In this document: positions 20,397 to 27,387 of the stretch, in pieces
How positions within the stretch are numbered: position 1 is the stretch's first letter
Layout: the number at the start of each line of letters is the position of its first letter
Origin: Candidatus Yanofskybacteria bacterium RIFCSPLOWO2_01_FULL_42_49
Lineage (GTDB): Bacteria; Patescibacteriota; Minisyncoccia; 2-02-FULL-40-12; GWA2-44-9
Assembly (NCBI GenBank): GCA_001795615.1
Contig: MGKI01000010.1
Coordinates: 1 to 39,370 of the forward strand
DNA length: 39,370 nucleotides
Reading direction: 5' to 3'
Position numbers and translations under genes: made by a program
The notes under the pieces: model-generated
Told to the model about the DNA's origin: nothing
Databases searched by the model: none
Seen by the model: only the letters and a program-made list of their open reading frames with translations

Positions 20397-20675
20397 GGAG
20401 AGCAGGATTCGAACTCGCATCGTCTTGAGAAGCTCAAAAATTAGATGATTTCTTTGGCGCGACGACGAAGGTGTATCCTCTGCGATACATCGAGGAGGAG
20501 CAACAAAGAAAGCATCCATTTTTGAGCTTCCCCCCTCCTTTAGGGGCGGGACAGGTTTGCTTATCTACTTCGTTGTTCGTCGCTCGTGTACATAAAAGTA
20601 CACATCGCTCCTCATGCCTCGCATATAAGCAAACCTGTTTCCGCTCAATCGATGATAGTTCGAATCCTGCTCTCC
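20397..20675. repeat. Nested inverted repeat with tRNA T-arm-like ends
   Basis: It fills most of the 385-base gap between the glutaredoxin gene and 20774. The outer 19-bp arms are exact: GGAGAGCAGGATTCGAACT and its complement. Each reads outward as a tRNA 3' end (AGTTCGAATCCTGCTCTCC). Inside are two further exact pairs, GAAGCTCAAAAA/TTTTTGAGCTTC and ACAGGTTTGCTTAT/ATAAGCAAACCTGT, plus small hairpins. No complete tRNA can be folded, since the T-stems mispair and no D-arm or anticodon arm matches. Confidence 0.8.
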
Positions 20676-20710
20676 TAAGTATATACTAAGTTTTTGTAAA
20701 AGCAAAAAAG

Positions 20711-20739
20711 TTGCAAAATTCTGCCCTTCATGGTAAACT
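20711..20739 (+). promoter_or_regulatory. Promoter of the secreted protein gene
   Basis: TTGCAA - 17 bases - TAAACT with an extended TGG. The predicted start is near 20746, which places the listed TTG start (20711) outside the mRNA and supports the GTG at 20774. Confidence 0.65.
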
Positions 20740-20773
20740 CTGTCAAGTTATTATTAACAACTGGAGAGCGGGC

Positions 20774-21508
20774 GTGACAAAAATAACTCTATTTTTGCTT
20801 TCCCTTATACTGTTGGCACCCAGGGTAGCCGAAACACAAACTCAAGATATTCAAGCGCTCAGAATCGTCACTCAGGCTTTTGAAAAAGCAAAAAAAGACG
20901 AAACTGTTAGAAGAGAAGCTCTTGTTACCAACAAAACTCACCTAATTGAAAACTTGAACGCTGACGGAAAATTCGAGTCAGTAGAAAAAGAAGCTGTTTT
21001 CAGAACTTACACCAGAAACAATAAACTCGTTGAAGAGTTAGTCAGCATTAACCCTCCGAATGTAGACACACCCAGAAACCCTGTTGCTTTCGACAAATTG
21101 CTGGATGCTTTCCTTAGCAGATTCTATTTCTTGTTAAGTCATGAGAGAGAAGAAATCGACGGCCAAAGGTGCTATAAAATCCATTTCTGGCCTAAAGAAA
21201 ATCTGCCTCCTGAAAGTGACCAAAGTGATCAAGTAATCAACCGGATAGCGGGAATAATATATATAAACGAGAAAACATCCATGGTATTGAGGATTAACGC
21301 TTCGCTAGCTCAAGAAATTAGTAAAAGCGGTTTTTGGACTTCATACCACGCAGACAAACTTGACCTTGAAATATCTTTTCAAGAGTGGCATAAGTTAGGG
21401 CTCTTGAAAAAAATAACTGCCACGGCCAGATATTCTTACAGGATTGCCATTGTCACGGTTCAACGATACCAAACACATACTCTATATTTAGGATATGAAA
21501 CAAAATAA
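20774..21508 (+). CDS. Secreted protein of unknown family, 244 aa
   Basis: I start it at the GTG at 20774, with GGAG 7 bases upstream. The listed TTG is part of the promoter. The N-terminus MTKITLFLLSLILLAPRVAETQ is a signal peptide with cleavage likely after PRVAE or close by. The mature domain begins with a helix (QDIQALRIVTQAFEKAKKDE), followed by alternating beta strands (KFESVEKEAVFRTYTRNNKLVEELV, IHFWPKEN, RIAGIIYINEKTSMVLRINASL). This is reminiscent of the half-barrel LolA/RseB-type lipoprotein-binding fold, but no motif makes that firm. It overlaps tgt by 14 bases, so the two are co-transcribed. Confidence 0.7.
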   Translation: MTKITLFLLSLILLAPRVAETQTQDIQALRIVTQAFEKAKKDETVRREALVTNKTHLIENLNADGKFESVEKEAVFRTYTRNNKLVEELVSINPPNVDTPRNPVAFDKLLDAFLSRFYFLLSHEREEIDGQRCYKIHFWPKENLPPESDQSDQVINRIAGIIYINEKTSMVLRINASLAQEISKSGFWTSYHADKLDLEISFQEWHKLGLLKKITATARYSYRIAIVTVQRYQTHTLYLGYETK

Positions 21509-22763
21509 GCAAAACCGCTCTCGTGGCGGTTTTTTCAAAATAATAAAAAAAGATAAACACACCCAGGCCCGCTTGGGCGTTTTAAGCACGCCTCACGGCA
21601 AAATAGAAACCCCCTCCTATGTAATAGTTGCGACCCGCGCCGAGATAAAATGTCTGAAACCGTCGGATATCAAAAAAACAAAAACACAGGTAGTCATAGC
21701 CAATACATACCACTTGTGGAATGAGGCTCTAAACTCTAAACTCGAAACTCTAAACAAATCCAAAACTCAAAATTCAAAAACCAAAACCTTTTTATTGAAA
21801 AAACTGGGGACAAAACTGCCGACCATGACTGATAGTGGCGGATTTCAAGTGTTTTCGCTTGGTTTCGGCAAAGAGAATAAAATCGGCAAAATTCTTAACG
21901 CCCACCCTGTGGATAATCGACTTGCGAAGTCGATTATCCACAGGAGAAAAAATATCCGAATTAGCCAAAGGGGGGTGCATTTTTTATTGGATGGCAAAAA
22001 AAGATTTCTTGGACCGAAACTATCAATGCAGATCCAAAAGAAATTGGGAGCAGACATTGTCTTTGCTTTTGATGAATGTACATCGCCTTTGGATAGTTTT
22101 GACTACAATAAAAAGGCATTGGAAAGAACACACAAATGGGCACAAGAAAGTTTAAAGTATAAAGTTAAAAGTGAAAAGTTAAGCGGAAAACGTCAATTTT
22201 TATTCGGAATAGTGCAGGGGGGGAGATATAAATCGTTAAGAATTAAAAGCTCCAAATATATCGCCTCGCTTCCGTTCGACGGTATCGGCATCGGAGGATC
22301 TTTTGGAAAAGATGAAATGGTTAAAACTATAAAGTGGGTAATCCCACACCTCCCTAAAGAAAAACCTCGTCACCTTCTGGGCATAGGCAAAATAGAAGAT
22401 ATCTTTAATGCGGTGGAACAAGGGATAGATCTGTTTGACTGCGTAATTCCCACGAGAGAAGCCCGCCACGGAAGGATTTACACCAAAAACGGGCATTTCG
22501 ATATATCAAAATTTCGAAATATCAGTATTCCCCTTGAGAAAGAATGCAAATGCCCGGTTTGCAAAGCCGGAATAACCCGAAGGAAATTATATGAATTATT
22601 CAAAGGTAGCGACAAAGAAAAACAAAAAGCCCAAAGACACGCTACAATTCACAACATTTGGTTCTTCAACAACCTTTTGGAAGAAATCCGTAAATCAATA
22701 AAAAATAATAAATTCGAGCAATTCAAAAACAAGTTCTTGAAACAATTTAGGCCCCAACCTTAG
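21495..22763 (+). CDS. tgt: tRNA-guanine transglycosylase with repeat inserts
   Basis: A 422-aa protein, larger than the roughly 370-380-aa norm. It exchanges guanine-34 of GUN tRNAs for a queuosine precursor. Family motifs: NTYHLWNEA..TMTDSGGFQVFSLG (about 74-115), FDECTSPLDSF (about 191-201), IGIGGSFGKDE, the nucleophile segment FDCVIPTREARHG and zinc ligands CKCPVC..H. Three insertions that break the family pattern are repeats. SKLETLNKSKTQNSKTKT comes from a heptamer array. VDNRLAKSIIHR comes from a 39-bp palindrome that carries two DnaA-box words. KYKVKSEKLS comes from a second heptamer array. All keep the frame. Asn and Tyr tRNAs with GUN anticodons are present here and are potential substrates. 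Confidence 0.92.
   Translation: MKQNKQNRSRGGFFKIIKKDKHTQARLGVLSTPHGKIETPSYVIVATRAEIKCLKPSDIKKTKTQVVIANTYHLWNEALNSKLETLNKSKTQNSKTKTFLLKKLGTKLPTMTDSGGFQVFSLGFGKENKIGKILNAHPVDNRLAKSIIHRRKNIRISQRGVHFLLDGKKRFLGPKLSMQIQKKLGADIVFAFDECTSPLDSFDYNKKALERTHKWAQESLKYKVKSEKLSGKRQFLFGIVQGGRYKSLRIKSSKYIASLPFDGIGIGGSFGKDEMVKTIKWVIPHLPKEKPRHLLGIGKIEDIFNAVEQGIDLFDCVIPTREARHGRIYTKNGHFDISKFRNISIPLEKECKCPVCKAGITRRKLYELFKGSDKEKQKAQRHATIHNIWFFNNLLEEIRKSIKNNKFEQFKNKFLKQFRPQP
21727..21787. repeat. Heptamer array inside tgt
   Basis: Units AAACTCT, AAACTCG, AAACTCT, AAACAAATCC, AAAACTC, AAAATTC. They use the same words as the intergenic element at 25982 (CTCTAAACAAATCC is shared). They encode SKLETLNKSKTQNSKTKT. Confidence 0.8.
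21906..21944. repeat. 39-bp palindrome with two DnaA-box words inside tgt
   Basis: CCTGTGGATAATCGACTT-gcg-AAGTCGATTATCCACAGG, 18-bp perfect arms. The same sequence in the other orientation is at 23665-23703. Confidence 0.93.
22151..22185. repeat. Heptamer array inside tgt
   Basis: TTTAAAG, TATAAAG, TTAAAAG, TGAAAAG, TTAAGCG: five units, in frame within SLKYKVKSEKLS. Confidence 0.75.
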
Positions 22764-22774
22764 TCAATAAAGAG

Positions 22775-23035
22775 CTATCTCTCTATCGACTTAGATTTTT
22801 TGGAGAAAACATAGAGGTAAAGAATGTCGAGAATACCTGCGGTGTTAGTAACAAGCAAGACAACAAACCAGACCTTGTGAGCATGACGAGCTGATTTCCA
22901 CAACGCCATCCCCTTCCAAACCAAAGACCAAGCAATCAATAAGATAAAGATGGCAGAAAAACCAGCTCCAAAAGACATTCCAAGCCATGATCCGCTCATC
23001 ATTTGCCTGCCCCATTCAAAGTTGTTGTACATCAT
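22775..23035 (-). CDS. DUF5652-type small membrane protein
   Basis: An 86-aa protein with two membrane helices: FSAIFILLIAWSLVWKGMALW (about 26-46) and KVWFVVLLVTNTAGILDILYLYVF (about 54-77). The pair W-S-L-V-W-K-G-x-A-L-W-K-S-A and W-F-V-x-L-L-V-x-N-T-x-G-I-L is the hallmark of the DUF5652 family, a frequent single-gene protein of Patescibacteria. Its function is unknown. The start is the first of two adjacent ATGs. Heptamer units (TAGCCAC and similar) sit directly upstream. Confidence 0.8.
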   Translation of the reverse strand: MMYNNFEWGRQMMSGSWLGMSFGAGFSAIFILLIAWSLVWKGMALWKSARHAHKVWFVVLLVTNTAGILDILYLYVFSKKSKSIER

Positions 23036-23039
23036 AAGT

Positions 23040-23106
23040 TAAAGCCAATAGCCACTAGTCGTTAGCCACTAGTAATCCGGCAATTACCAGACTAGTCACT
23101 AAAAAC
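23040..23106. repeat. TAGCCAC-type heptamer arrays upstream of the DUF5652 gene
   Basis: TAGCCAA, TAGCCAC, TAGTCGT, TAGCCAC, then TAGTCAC, TAAAAAC, TAGCCGC. These words are shared with the leaders at 24824 and 36016. Confidence 0.7.
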
Positions 23107-23130
23107 TAGCCGCCAATAATCATTTTCGAC

Positions 23131-23505
23131 CTATTCTATTATACCATCTTCTTTTAGCTCGGCCAAAATATCCGCCGGTATTGGTATTTGCTTGCCGACC
23201 GGGCTTACCCCTGGGTAGCGCCAAGCGCTTATAACGATGAGCCTGGAATTTTGAATTTTGAATTTTGAATTTTGAGTTCGCGGCTTCGCCGTAGCATACA
23301 TCACCCATATTTCCGTCGGTTTTTGTTTTGTTCCGGAAGACTGCATTGCCGCCAGTGTTCCTTCGGCAACGCCGTCTTCCATTCTTTTTGGATTGCGAAT
23401 GATTCTTTTAACCCTGTCTGCCGTCAAACCGTAAAACATCATCTTTCTTACAGAATGCTGGGTCCAGTAATATTTAGAGTCGTTTTTGGGAATATTGAAA
23501 CGCAT
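23131..23505 (-). CDS. Conserved small protein with BrnT/DUF4258-like features, 124 aa
   Basis: I place the start at the ATG at 23505 (MRFNIPKNDSKYYWTQHSVRKMM). The longer listed ORF starts inside the mobile element next door. The sequence W-T-x-H-S-x-R-K-M-x-x-Y-G-L-T-x-x-R-V-K-R-I-x-R-N-P (residues 12-38) and WVMYA, LIVISAWRYPG (about 65-105) resemble small toxin-like RelE/BrnT-fold or DUF4258 proteins. This is a resemblance by eye. A heptamer array inserts KPRTQNSKFKIQNSR in the middle, and VSPVGKQIPIPADI follows. No antitoxin gene is adjacent. Confidence 0.65.
   Translation of the reverse strand: MRFNIPKNDSKYYWTQHSVRKMMFYGLTADRVKRIIRNPKRMEDGVAEGTLAAMQSSGTKQKPTEIWVMYATAKPRTQNSKFKIQNSRLIVISAWRYPGVSPVGKQIPIPADILAELKEDGIIE
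23247..23274. repeat. Heptamer array inside the 124-aa gene
   Basis: AATTTTG x4. The same heptamer flanks the element at 26098. It encodes NSKFKIQNS in frame. Confidence 0.9.
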
Positions 23506-23622
23506 CCCGTTAGAAGTCGCTGCTACGCAGTCCAAGAACGATCAGTTCGTGCGCAGAACAACTGTTGTTATTACTTATTTGATACATCACTCGTTTAACC
23601 CGTTAGGGCGACTTCTAACGGG
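23506..23622. mobile_element. MITE-like 117-bp element with 15-bp TIRs and a 6-bp target duplication
   Basis: The terminal inverted repeats CCCGTTAGAAGTCGC and GCGACTTCTAACGGG are exact. The bases directly outside both are ACGCAT (23500-23505 and 23623-23628), a 6-bp direct repeat that includes the ATG (CAT) of the 124-aa gene. The interior has small palindromes (AACAACTGTTGTT, GAACgatcaGTTC) and a nested CCCGTTAG/CTAACGGG. No coding capacity. Confidence 0.88.
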
Positions 23623-23664
23623 ACGCATGATAAATAAGATAGCAAAGAAACGCCTTTCAACAAA

Positions 23665-23703
23665 CCTGTGGATAATCGACTTCGCAAGTCGATTATCCAC
23701 AGG
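23665..23703. repeat. 39-bp palindrome, second copy
   Basis: CCTGTGGATAATCGACTT-cgc-AAGTCGATTATCCACAGG, between the mobile element and the tk terminator. It is identical (inverted) to the copy inside tgt. Confidence 0.93.
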
Positions 23704-23715
23704 GGTAATTTAAGA

Positions 23716-23735
23716 GGCGTCAAACAGTTGACGCC
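23716..23735 (-). terminator. Terminator hairpin containing the tk stop codon
   Basis: GGCGTCAA-acag-TTGACGCC, an 8-bp stem. On the minus strand it is followed by TCTTAAATT. The final tk residues KASTV and its TGA lie inside the hairpin. Confidence 0.7.
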
Positions 23736-24349
23736 TTAATAATTGATGCTCCTAATGATTCTGCCATGAGGTCTTCCGGCATGACATGACAGCGAAAACA
23801 TCTGGCCTCATAGTGATCCCCGGGCTCAACTGTCTTGGTCGGATCGCCTCCCAGTTTTTGGGTAAACTGAGCTGGTCGGCCGCAGACAAAACAACTTGCT
23901 TGGCATTTATCTACGTAGGTAGCGTGAGCAAGAATCTCCGGCATTATGCCAAACGGCTTGCGCCAAGCATCCAAATCAAGACCCGCCAACAGGACAATCA
24001 TTTTCCTTTCAAAAGCCAGCTCCTGAACCAATTTAATGAACCACCGGCCAAAAAACTGCACCTCATCAGCCGCAAAAACCTCGCAATGAGTCTTTTTAAT
24101 CAACCTCATAATATCTCTCCTGCTACTGACAAAGTTGGCGTCTACCGGCAACTTTATATTTGTCGGTTTACCGTCAATAACTTCCTTAGCAATAATTTGG
24201 TCGCCATCCCGAGTATCTTGAGCGGGCTTAACTACTAGAACTTTCATTTTGGCACGCTTGTGAGCATTTATGTCTTCTATTAACTCCCCCGATTTACCTG
24301 ATCTCATTGACCCAGTTTTTACTGTAATCGTGCCCGGCTCTTTTAGCAT
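23720..24349 (-). CDS. tdk: Thymidine kinase
   Basis: A 209-aa type II thymidine kinase that would phosphorylate thymidine with ATP (dTMP salvage). Motifs in order: P-loop GSMRSGKSGELI (residues 13-24), DTRDGDQIIAKE, VFAADEVQFFG with the catalytic-type Glu (about 92-102), a lid-like segment and zinc-binding cysteines CQASCFVCGRPAQFT and YEARCFRCH. This is the tetrameric TK1-like family, whose zinc site is kept. It is encoded downstream of the RRM gene on the same strand, separated by a terminator. The tail is inside the terminator hairpin. Confidence 0.93.
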   Translation of the reverse strand: MLKEPGTITVKTGSMRSGKSGELIEDINAHKRAKMKVLVVKPAQDTRDGDQIIAKEVIDGKPTNIKLPVDANFVSSRRDIMRLIKKTHCEVFAADEVQFFGRWFIKLVQELAFERKMIVLLAGLDLDAWRKPFGIMPEILAHATYVDKCQASCFVCGRPAQFTQKLGGDPTKTVEPGDHYEARCFRCHVMPEDLMAESLGASIIKASTV

Positions 24350-24400
24350 TTCTTTCCTCTGGAAAGTAAGAACTCCCGAAAGTATACATTAACATCATCA

Positions 24401-24438
24401 AATATCAAAACGGGCTCATTCGAGTCCGTTTTGATATT
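24401..24438 (-). terminator. Terminator after the RRM gene
   Basis: AATATCAAAACGG-g-CTC-attc-GAG-t-CCGTTTTGATATT: a 16-bp stem with one mismatch. It is A/T-rich on the outside, so the stem ends in its own T-rich tail. A second small hairpin (GCCCA-ctacgaa-TGGGC) lies just before it. Confidence 0.8.
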
Positions 24439-24472
24439 CGTATGTGCCCATTCGTAGTGGGCTATTCGCATA

Positions 24473-24817
24473 CTAGTAGTCCCTTCTTCCGCCAAAACCG
24501 CCTCTGCCGCCGCCAAAACCGCCTCGGCTACCGCCTCGATCGAAACCTCCCGGTCTCCTCGGACGATCGGCCATCGGTTTTGCTTCATTAACCACTAATG
24601 TTCTGCCGTCCAGTTCTTTACCATTCCACATATCAATGGCTTTCTGGGCTCCTTCTTCCGTAGACATTTCTACGAATCCGAATCCCCTGGATCGGCCGGA
24701 CATTTTATCCGTAATCACCGCAGCTGAAACTACTTCACCGGCCTGAGAAAACGCGTCCCTCAATCCGGCTTCGGTGGTGTCGTATGACAATCCGCCAACA
24801 TATAATTTCTTCTCCAT
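24473..24817 (-). CDS. RRM RNA-binding protein with Gly-rich tail
   Basis: A 114-aa protein. One RRM domain fills residues 2-80: RNP2 KLYVGGL (4-10) and RNP1 RGFGFVEM (about 44-51), with typical intervening beta and helix segments. It ends in an Arg/Gly tail (GGFDRGGSRGGFGGGRGG). This is the compact glycine-rich cold-shock-type RRM found in cyanobacteria and many CPR genomes, probably an RNA chaperone. Its leader is a CTAGTGG-type repeat almost identical to the one before the zinc-ribbon gene at 36085, so the two may share expression control. The track ORF 24343..24588 overlapping it is a shadow. Confidence 0.92.
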   Translation of the reverse strand: MEKKLYVGGLSYDTTEAGLRDAFSQAGEVVSAAVITDKMSGRSRGFGFVEMSTEEGAQKAIDMWNGKELDGRTLVVNEAKPMADRPRRPGGFDRGGSRGGFGGGRGGFGGRRDY

Positions 24818-24823
24818 TACTAA

Positions 24824-24890
24824 CTAGTGCCTAGCGACTAGTGCTTAGCGACTAGTTTTTTACTAGTGGCTAGTGGCTAGTGGCTAGTTA
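24824..24890. repeat. CTAG heptamer leader upstream of the RRM gene
   Basis: CTAGTGC, CTAGCGA, CTAGTGC, TTAGCGA, a spacer, then CTAGTGG x3. On the minus strand its order (three CCACTAG units, then TCGCTAA/GCACTAG pairs, then TTAG and ATG) matches 36016-36084. Confidence 0.9.
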
Positions 24891-24985
24891 CTGTCTTTAA
24901 TTTAGTAGGACCGACCTCTCGCCAAGTCCCTACTAAGTAAATAGAGGAAACTACCGACAGAGAAACCTACAGTAGCCTAAGTATA

Positions 24986-25981
24986 TCATAGTACAGCCCT
25001 TTTTACAAGCCTTCTCTCTATAACCTGACTTCCGATAACAGCAATGACTACCAGTATCAAATAAATACCGAGAAGCTCTTGGAATGAAAAGGATAGTCTG
25101 CGGAGCGAACCCAGTATAAAAGCCGAGTACCAGGAAACGCTGGAAATGGCGCCGAGAGCAAAAGCCAGTTTTCTAAGCCTGTGCAACTCGCCTGATTCAT
25201 GATGATGCGATTCGCCAAAAGAAATATGCACCAATTTAGGCGATATTAATAAATTAAGAAATGCCCCGTTGATAATTATAACTCCCACAACGATCATTTT
25301 CACCAGAAATTTAGAAGAAATCAGAAGTCGCTCTGACGCCGGCAGATACAACCCGATACCGGTAAGTACAATCAGCGCCAAGGTAAACCAAATTACCTGA
25401 GACAAAGTTCTAAGAATTTCCGATTCCGACTCTGAAATTTTAAAATCTTTAAGAAATTTGAAAAAGAAAACATCAGTAATCGTCGCTCCACCAAGACCAA
25501 TGGCTGCGGCGATAAGATGCAGGGTCAAAATTGCCGTCCGATATTCTCCTACAAGTGCGGCAAAGTTATGCGGTGAGGCAAAAACCGCCAATCCGAATAT
25601 GCCGGTACAAAAGCCCGCCGAAATAAGACACCAGGTACACCATTGCTTTAGCGCAAAAGCCTGAATAAAAGTAAGGTAAAGAGAAAATAAAAAAGCAACG
25701 ATTGTTAGAGAAAAAACACCAAATACCAAAATCTGGGGCATCTCCACGGGAAGGGCCATAAAAATGCCATAGGTTAAAACCACAATTAAATAATACGCTA
25801 TCCCCAAAAGTTCAACCGGAACCCCGAAAAATTTTGAGTAATCACTGAAAATGACCGTCTCGCAGTTAGATTTTAACGGACAAATAAGAGCTTCTTTATA
25901 AACCTTCTTGTGCCTTATATAAGCGGCGAGTAAAAAACCGCTAAAGGCGATGAAGATGATTATTGTGGAAGAAGTAATCAT
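24986..25981 (-). CDS. VKOR domain fused to an extra membrane domain
   Basis: A 331-aa membrane protein. The N-terminal half (about 1-140) is a vitamin K epoxide reductase-type domain. A loop cysteine pair (ICPLKSNCETVIFSDYSKFFG) carries the C-x-x-x-x-x-C of VKOR shuttle cysteines, and the active-site CTWC lies in QWCTWCLISAG (about 112). The C-terminal half (about 150-331) adds several membrane helices with a His-rich loop (SHHHESGELHRLRKL). It resembles a four-helix integral domain, for which I have no name. VKOR oxidises DsbA-like partners with quinone. It is the last gene of the redox island. The spacing to the cupredoxin gene (182 bases of repeats) argues for its own transcription unit. 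Confidence 0.8.
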   Translation of the reverse strand: MITSSTIIIFIAFSGFLLAAYIRHKKVYKEALICPLKSNCETVIFSDYSKFFGVPVELLGIAYYLIVVLTYGIFMALPVEMPQILVFGVFSLTIVAFLFSLYLTFIQAFALKQWCTWCLISAGFCTGIFGLAVFASPHNFAALVGEYRTAILTLHLIAAAIGLGGATITDVFFFKFLKDFKISESESEILRTLSQVIWFTLALIVLTGIGLYLPASERLLISSKFLVKMIVVGVIIINGAFLNLLISPKLVHISFGESHHHESGELHRLRKLAFALGAISSVSWYSAFILGSLRRLSFSFQELLGIYLILVVIAVIGSQVIERRLVKRAVL

Positions 25982-26163
25982 AAAATCTCTAAACTCTAAT
26001 TTCTAATCCCTAATCTCTAAACAAATCCAATCCGCCAATCGGCGAACCAAATCTCCAAACAACCCTTCGGGCATGTCCCGCCACGGCGGGACGGTTTAAA
26101 AATTTTGAATTTTGAATTTTAATATTTGAGATTATTTAGAGATTATGGTTTAGGATTTAGAGA
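25982..26163. repeat. Large heptamer-built inverted repeat
   Basis: AATCTCT, AAACTCT, AATTTCT, AATCCCT, AATCTCT, AAACAAATCC on the left; AATTTTG units, then TTTGAGATTATTTAGAGATT on the right. At the centre are two small palindromes, including GTCCCGCCacGGCGGGAC. The words CTCTAAACAAATCC and AATTTTG recur inside tgt and the 124-aa gene. Confidence 0.8.
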
Positions 26164-26637
26164 TTATTCAACCGTGATAGTTCCCGTATGATTCGATTGG
26201 AGATGATTATGGTATTTCCAAGTCCCCCGCTCGTCGAATTTGAATTCCCACGACTCACCGGCTCCATAACCCTTGCAAGCGTCAAAAATACCGGCTTGAA
26301 GCGAAGTTCCGCATTTAGCAACATCCGAGTCGGGATAAATTTTGTGGGTCGGATGCATCGCGGAAGCAATCCACATTAAAGATGACCCTTTATTCTTCCA
26401 TGCAACCGTCTGGCCTTTTTGAATTGTCGGGGTAGATGGAGAATATCCCACATTGGTATAAGTCACGATACCAGCGGGCATAATCAAGCCATCATCTCCA
26501 TACGGAAGACCTTTTTCTCCAGTCGGGCTCTGCGCAGGCACAGGTAGTCCGATAAACCTTCTATTATTCTTCGAAAAGAGAAACACAACAACACCAACTA
26601 CAACTATTGCCAAAACAATAAATAATAATTTTTTCAT
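26164..26637 (-). CDS. Membrane-anchored cupredoxin
   Basis: A 157-aa protein with an N-terminal anchor (LLFIVLAIVVVGVVVFLF, residues 4-21) and a plastocyanin-like beta domain. VTYTNVGYSPSTPTIQKGQTVAWKN (about 59-83) is the strand and turn that open such domains. Possible copper ligands are the histidines in AMHPTHKIYPDSD and the HNHLQSNHTG region (about 143-152). The usual blue-copper Cys is not in an evident place; one C near residue 109 (VAKC) and another near 121 (DACKGYG) could serve. It would be an extracytoplasmic copper-binding or electron-carrier protein. It is encoded two bases after dsbA, so the pair is translationally coupled. Confidence 0.8.
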   Translation of the reverse strand: MKKLLFIVLAIVVVGVVVFLFSKNNRRFIGLPVPAQSPTGEKGLPYGDDGLIMPAGIVTYTNVGYSPSTPTIQKGQTVAWKNKGSSLMWIASAMHPTHKIYPDSDVAKCGTSLQAGIFDACKGYGAGESWEFKFDERGTWKYHNHLQSNHTGTITVE

Positions 26638-26639
26638 GG

Positions 26640-27371
26640 TTATTTATTTAACTCTGCTTCAATTATAGATTGAAAGACGGAGAAAGGCGCAGCTCCGACT
26701 GAACGGCCGTCGCTCGTGGCAACAAGCCGGCCATTTATAAATGTCGCCGGAGTGCCGTTGACTCCATAGCTGGAACCGTCCGATACATCTTTGGCAACTT
26801 CTCCTGCGTATTTTTCACTATCCAGACACTGGCTGAATTCATCAACATTTAAACCCAAGGTCCCCGCAAACTTCTTTAGGTTGGCATTACTGAATGCACC
26901 TTGATTTTCACCGTTTTGATTTTTAAAAAGATAATCATGGTACTCCCAATACTTATTTTGGTCATTGGCGCAATTAGCCGCTTGAGCCGCCCAGTTAGAC
27001 TCAAGACCGAGAAAAGCGTAATCACGATACACAAACTTTACTTTTCCGGCTTTAATATAATCTTTCAATTGAGGTTCGACTGTTTCAAAATATCGTCTGC
27101 AGAATGGGCACTGATAGTCGCTAAATTCTATCACCGTAACCGGCGCTTTTTTATCCCCTAAAAAGGGGTCGTCGTCGACGGATGCTTCCTGTTGACCGCC
27201 TAAAATCTCCCCAATCTTAGCTGTATTATTGGGCCCGCCGCTGGAATACATGACTGCGACGCTAATCATGATACCGGCAATAATGATGGCACCGGGCAGT
27301 ATGAGTTTGGCCCAATCAAAACCGGCAGATTCTTTTTGGACCTCCTGCGTGTTGTTTTGTAGTTCTTCCAT
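26640..27371 (-). CDS. DsbA-family thiol oxidoreductase, membrane-anchored
   Basis: A 243-aa protein. It has an N-terminal anchor (LILPGAIIIAGIMISVAVMY, about 27-46) and a thioredoxin-fold DsbA domain with active-site CPFC (SDYQCPFCRRYFETV, about 89-103). It also has a helical insert and a cis-Pro segment (YGVNGTPATFING, about 201-213). It would form or shuffle disulfides in exported proteins. The two active-site-adjacent residues (Pro-Phe) are typical of oxidising DsbA in this family. It sits between UppP and the cupredoxin and is a likely partner of the VKOR proteins. Confidence 0.92.
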   Translation of the reverse strand: MEELQNNTQEVQKESAGFDWAKLILPGAIIIAGIMISVAVMYSSGGPNNTAKIGEILGGQQEASVDDDPFLGDKKAPVTVIEFSDYQCPFCRRYFETVEPQLKDYIKAGKVKFVYRDYAFLGLESNWAAQAANCANDQNKYWEYHDYLFKNQNGENQGAFSNANLKKFAGTLGLNVDEFSQCLDSEKYAGEVAKDVSDGSSYGVNGTPATFINGRLVATSDGRSVGAAPFSVFQSIIEAELNK

Positions 27372-27387
27372 TAGACTTTAATGATTA

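Noticed and set aside
20397-20675. A functional tRNA (or tRNA with intron)
   Set aside because: T-stems mispair on both strands, no D-arm or anticodon arm matches, and the 5' acceptor strand occurs only as part of the inverted repeat.
20711-20773. TTG start of the secreted protein
   Set aside because: The TTG is the -35 box of a good promoter, and a GTG with GGAG in front at 20774 gives a proper signal peptide.
23131-23535. Longer start (23535) for the 124-aa gene
   Set aside because: The extra codons lie inside the inserted element with its inverted repeat, and the ATG at 23505 is part of the target duplication and thus of the original gene.
24343-24588. ORF 24343..24588 as a gene
   Set aside because: It overlaps the RRM gene's coding region in another frame, its Ala/Glu-rich sequence is the frame-shifted Gly-rich tail, and it crosses the RRM terminator.
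25458-25664. Small plus-strand ORFs inside the redox island
   Set aside because: All lie antisense to recognised membrane proteins, have no ribosome binding site, and show composition typical of antisense shadows.
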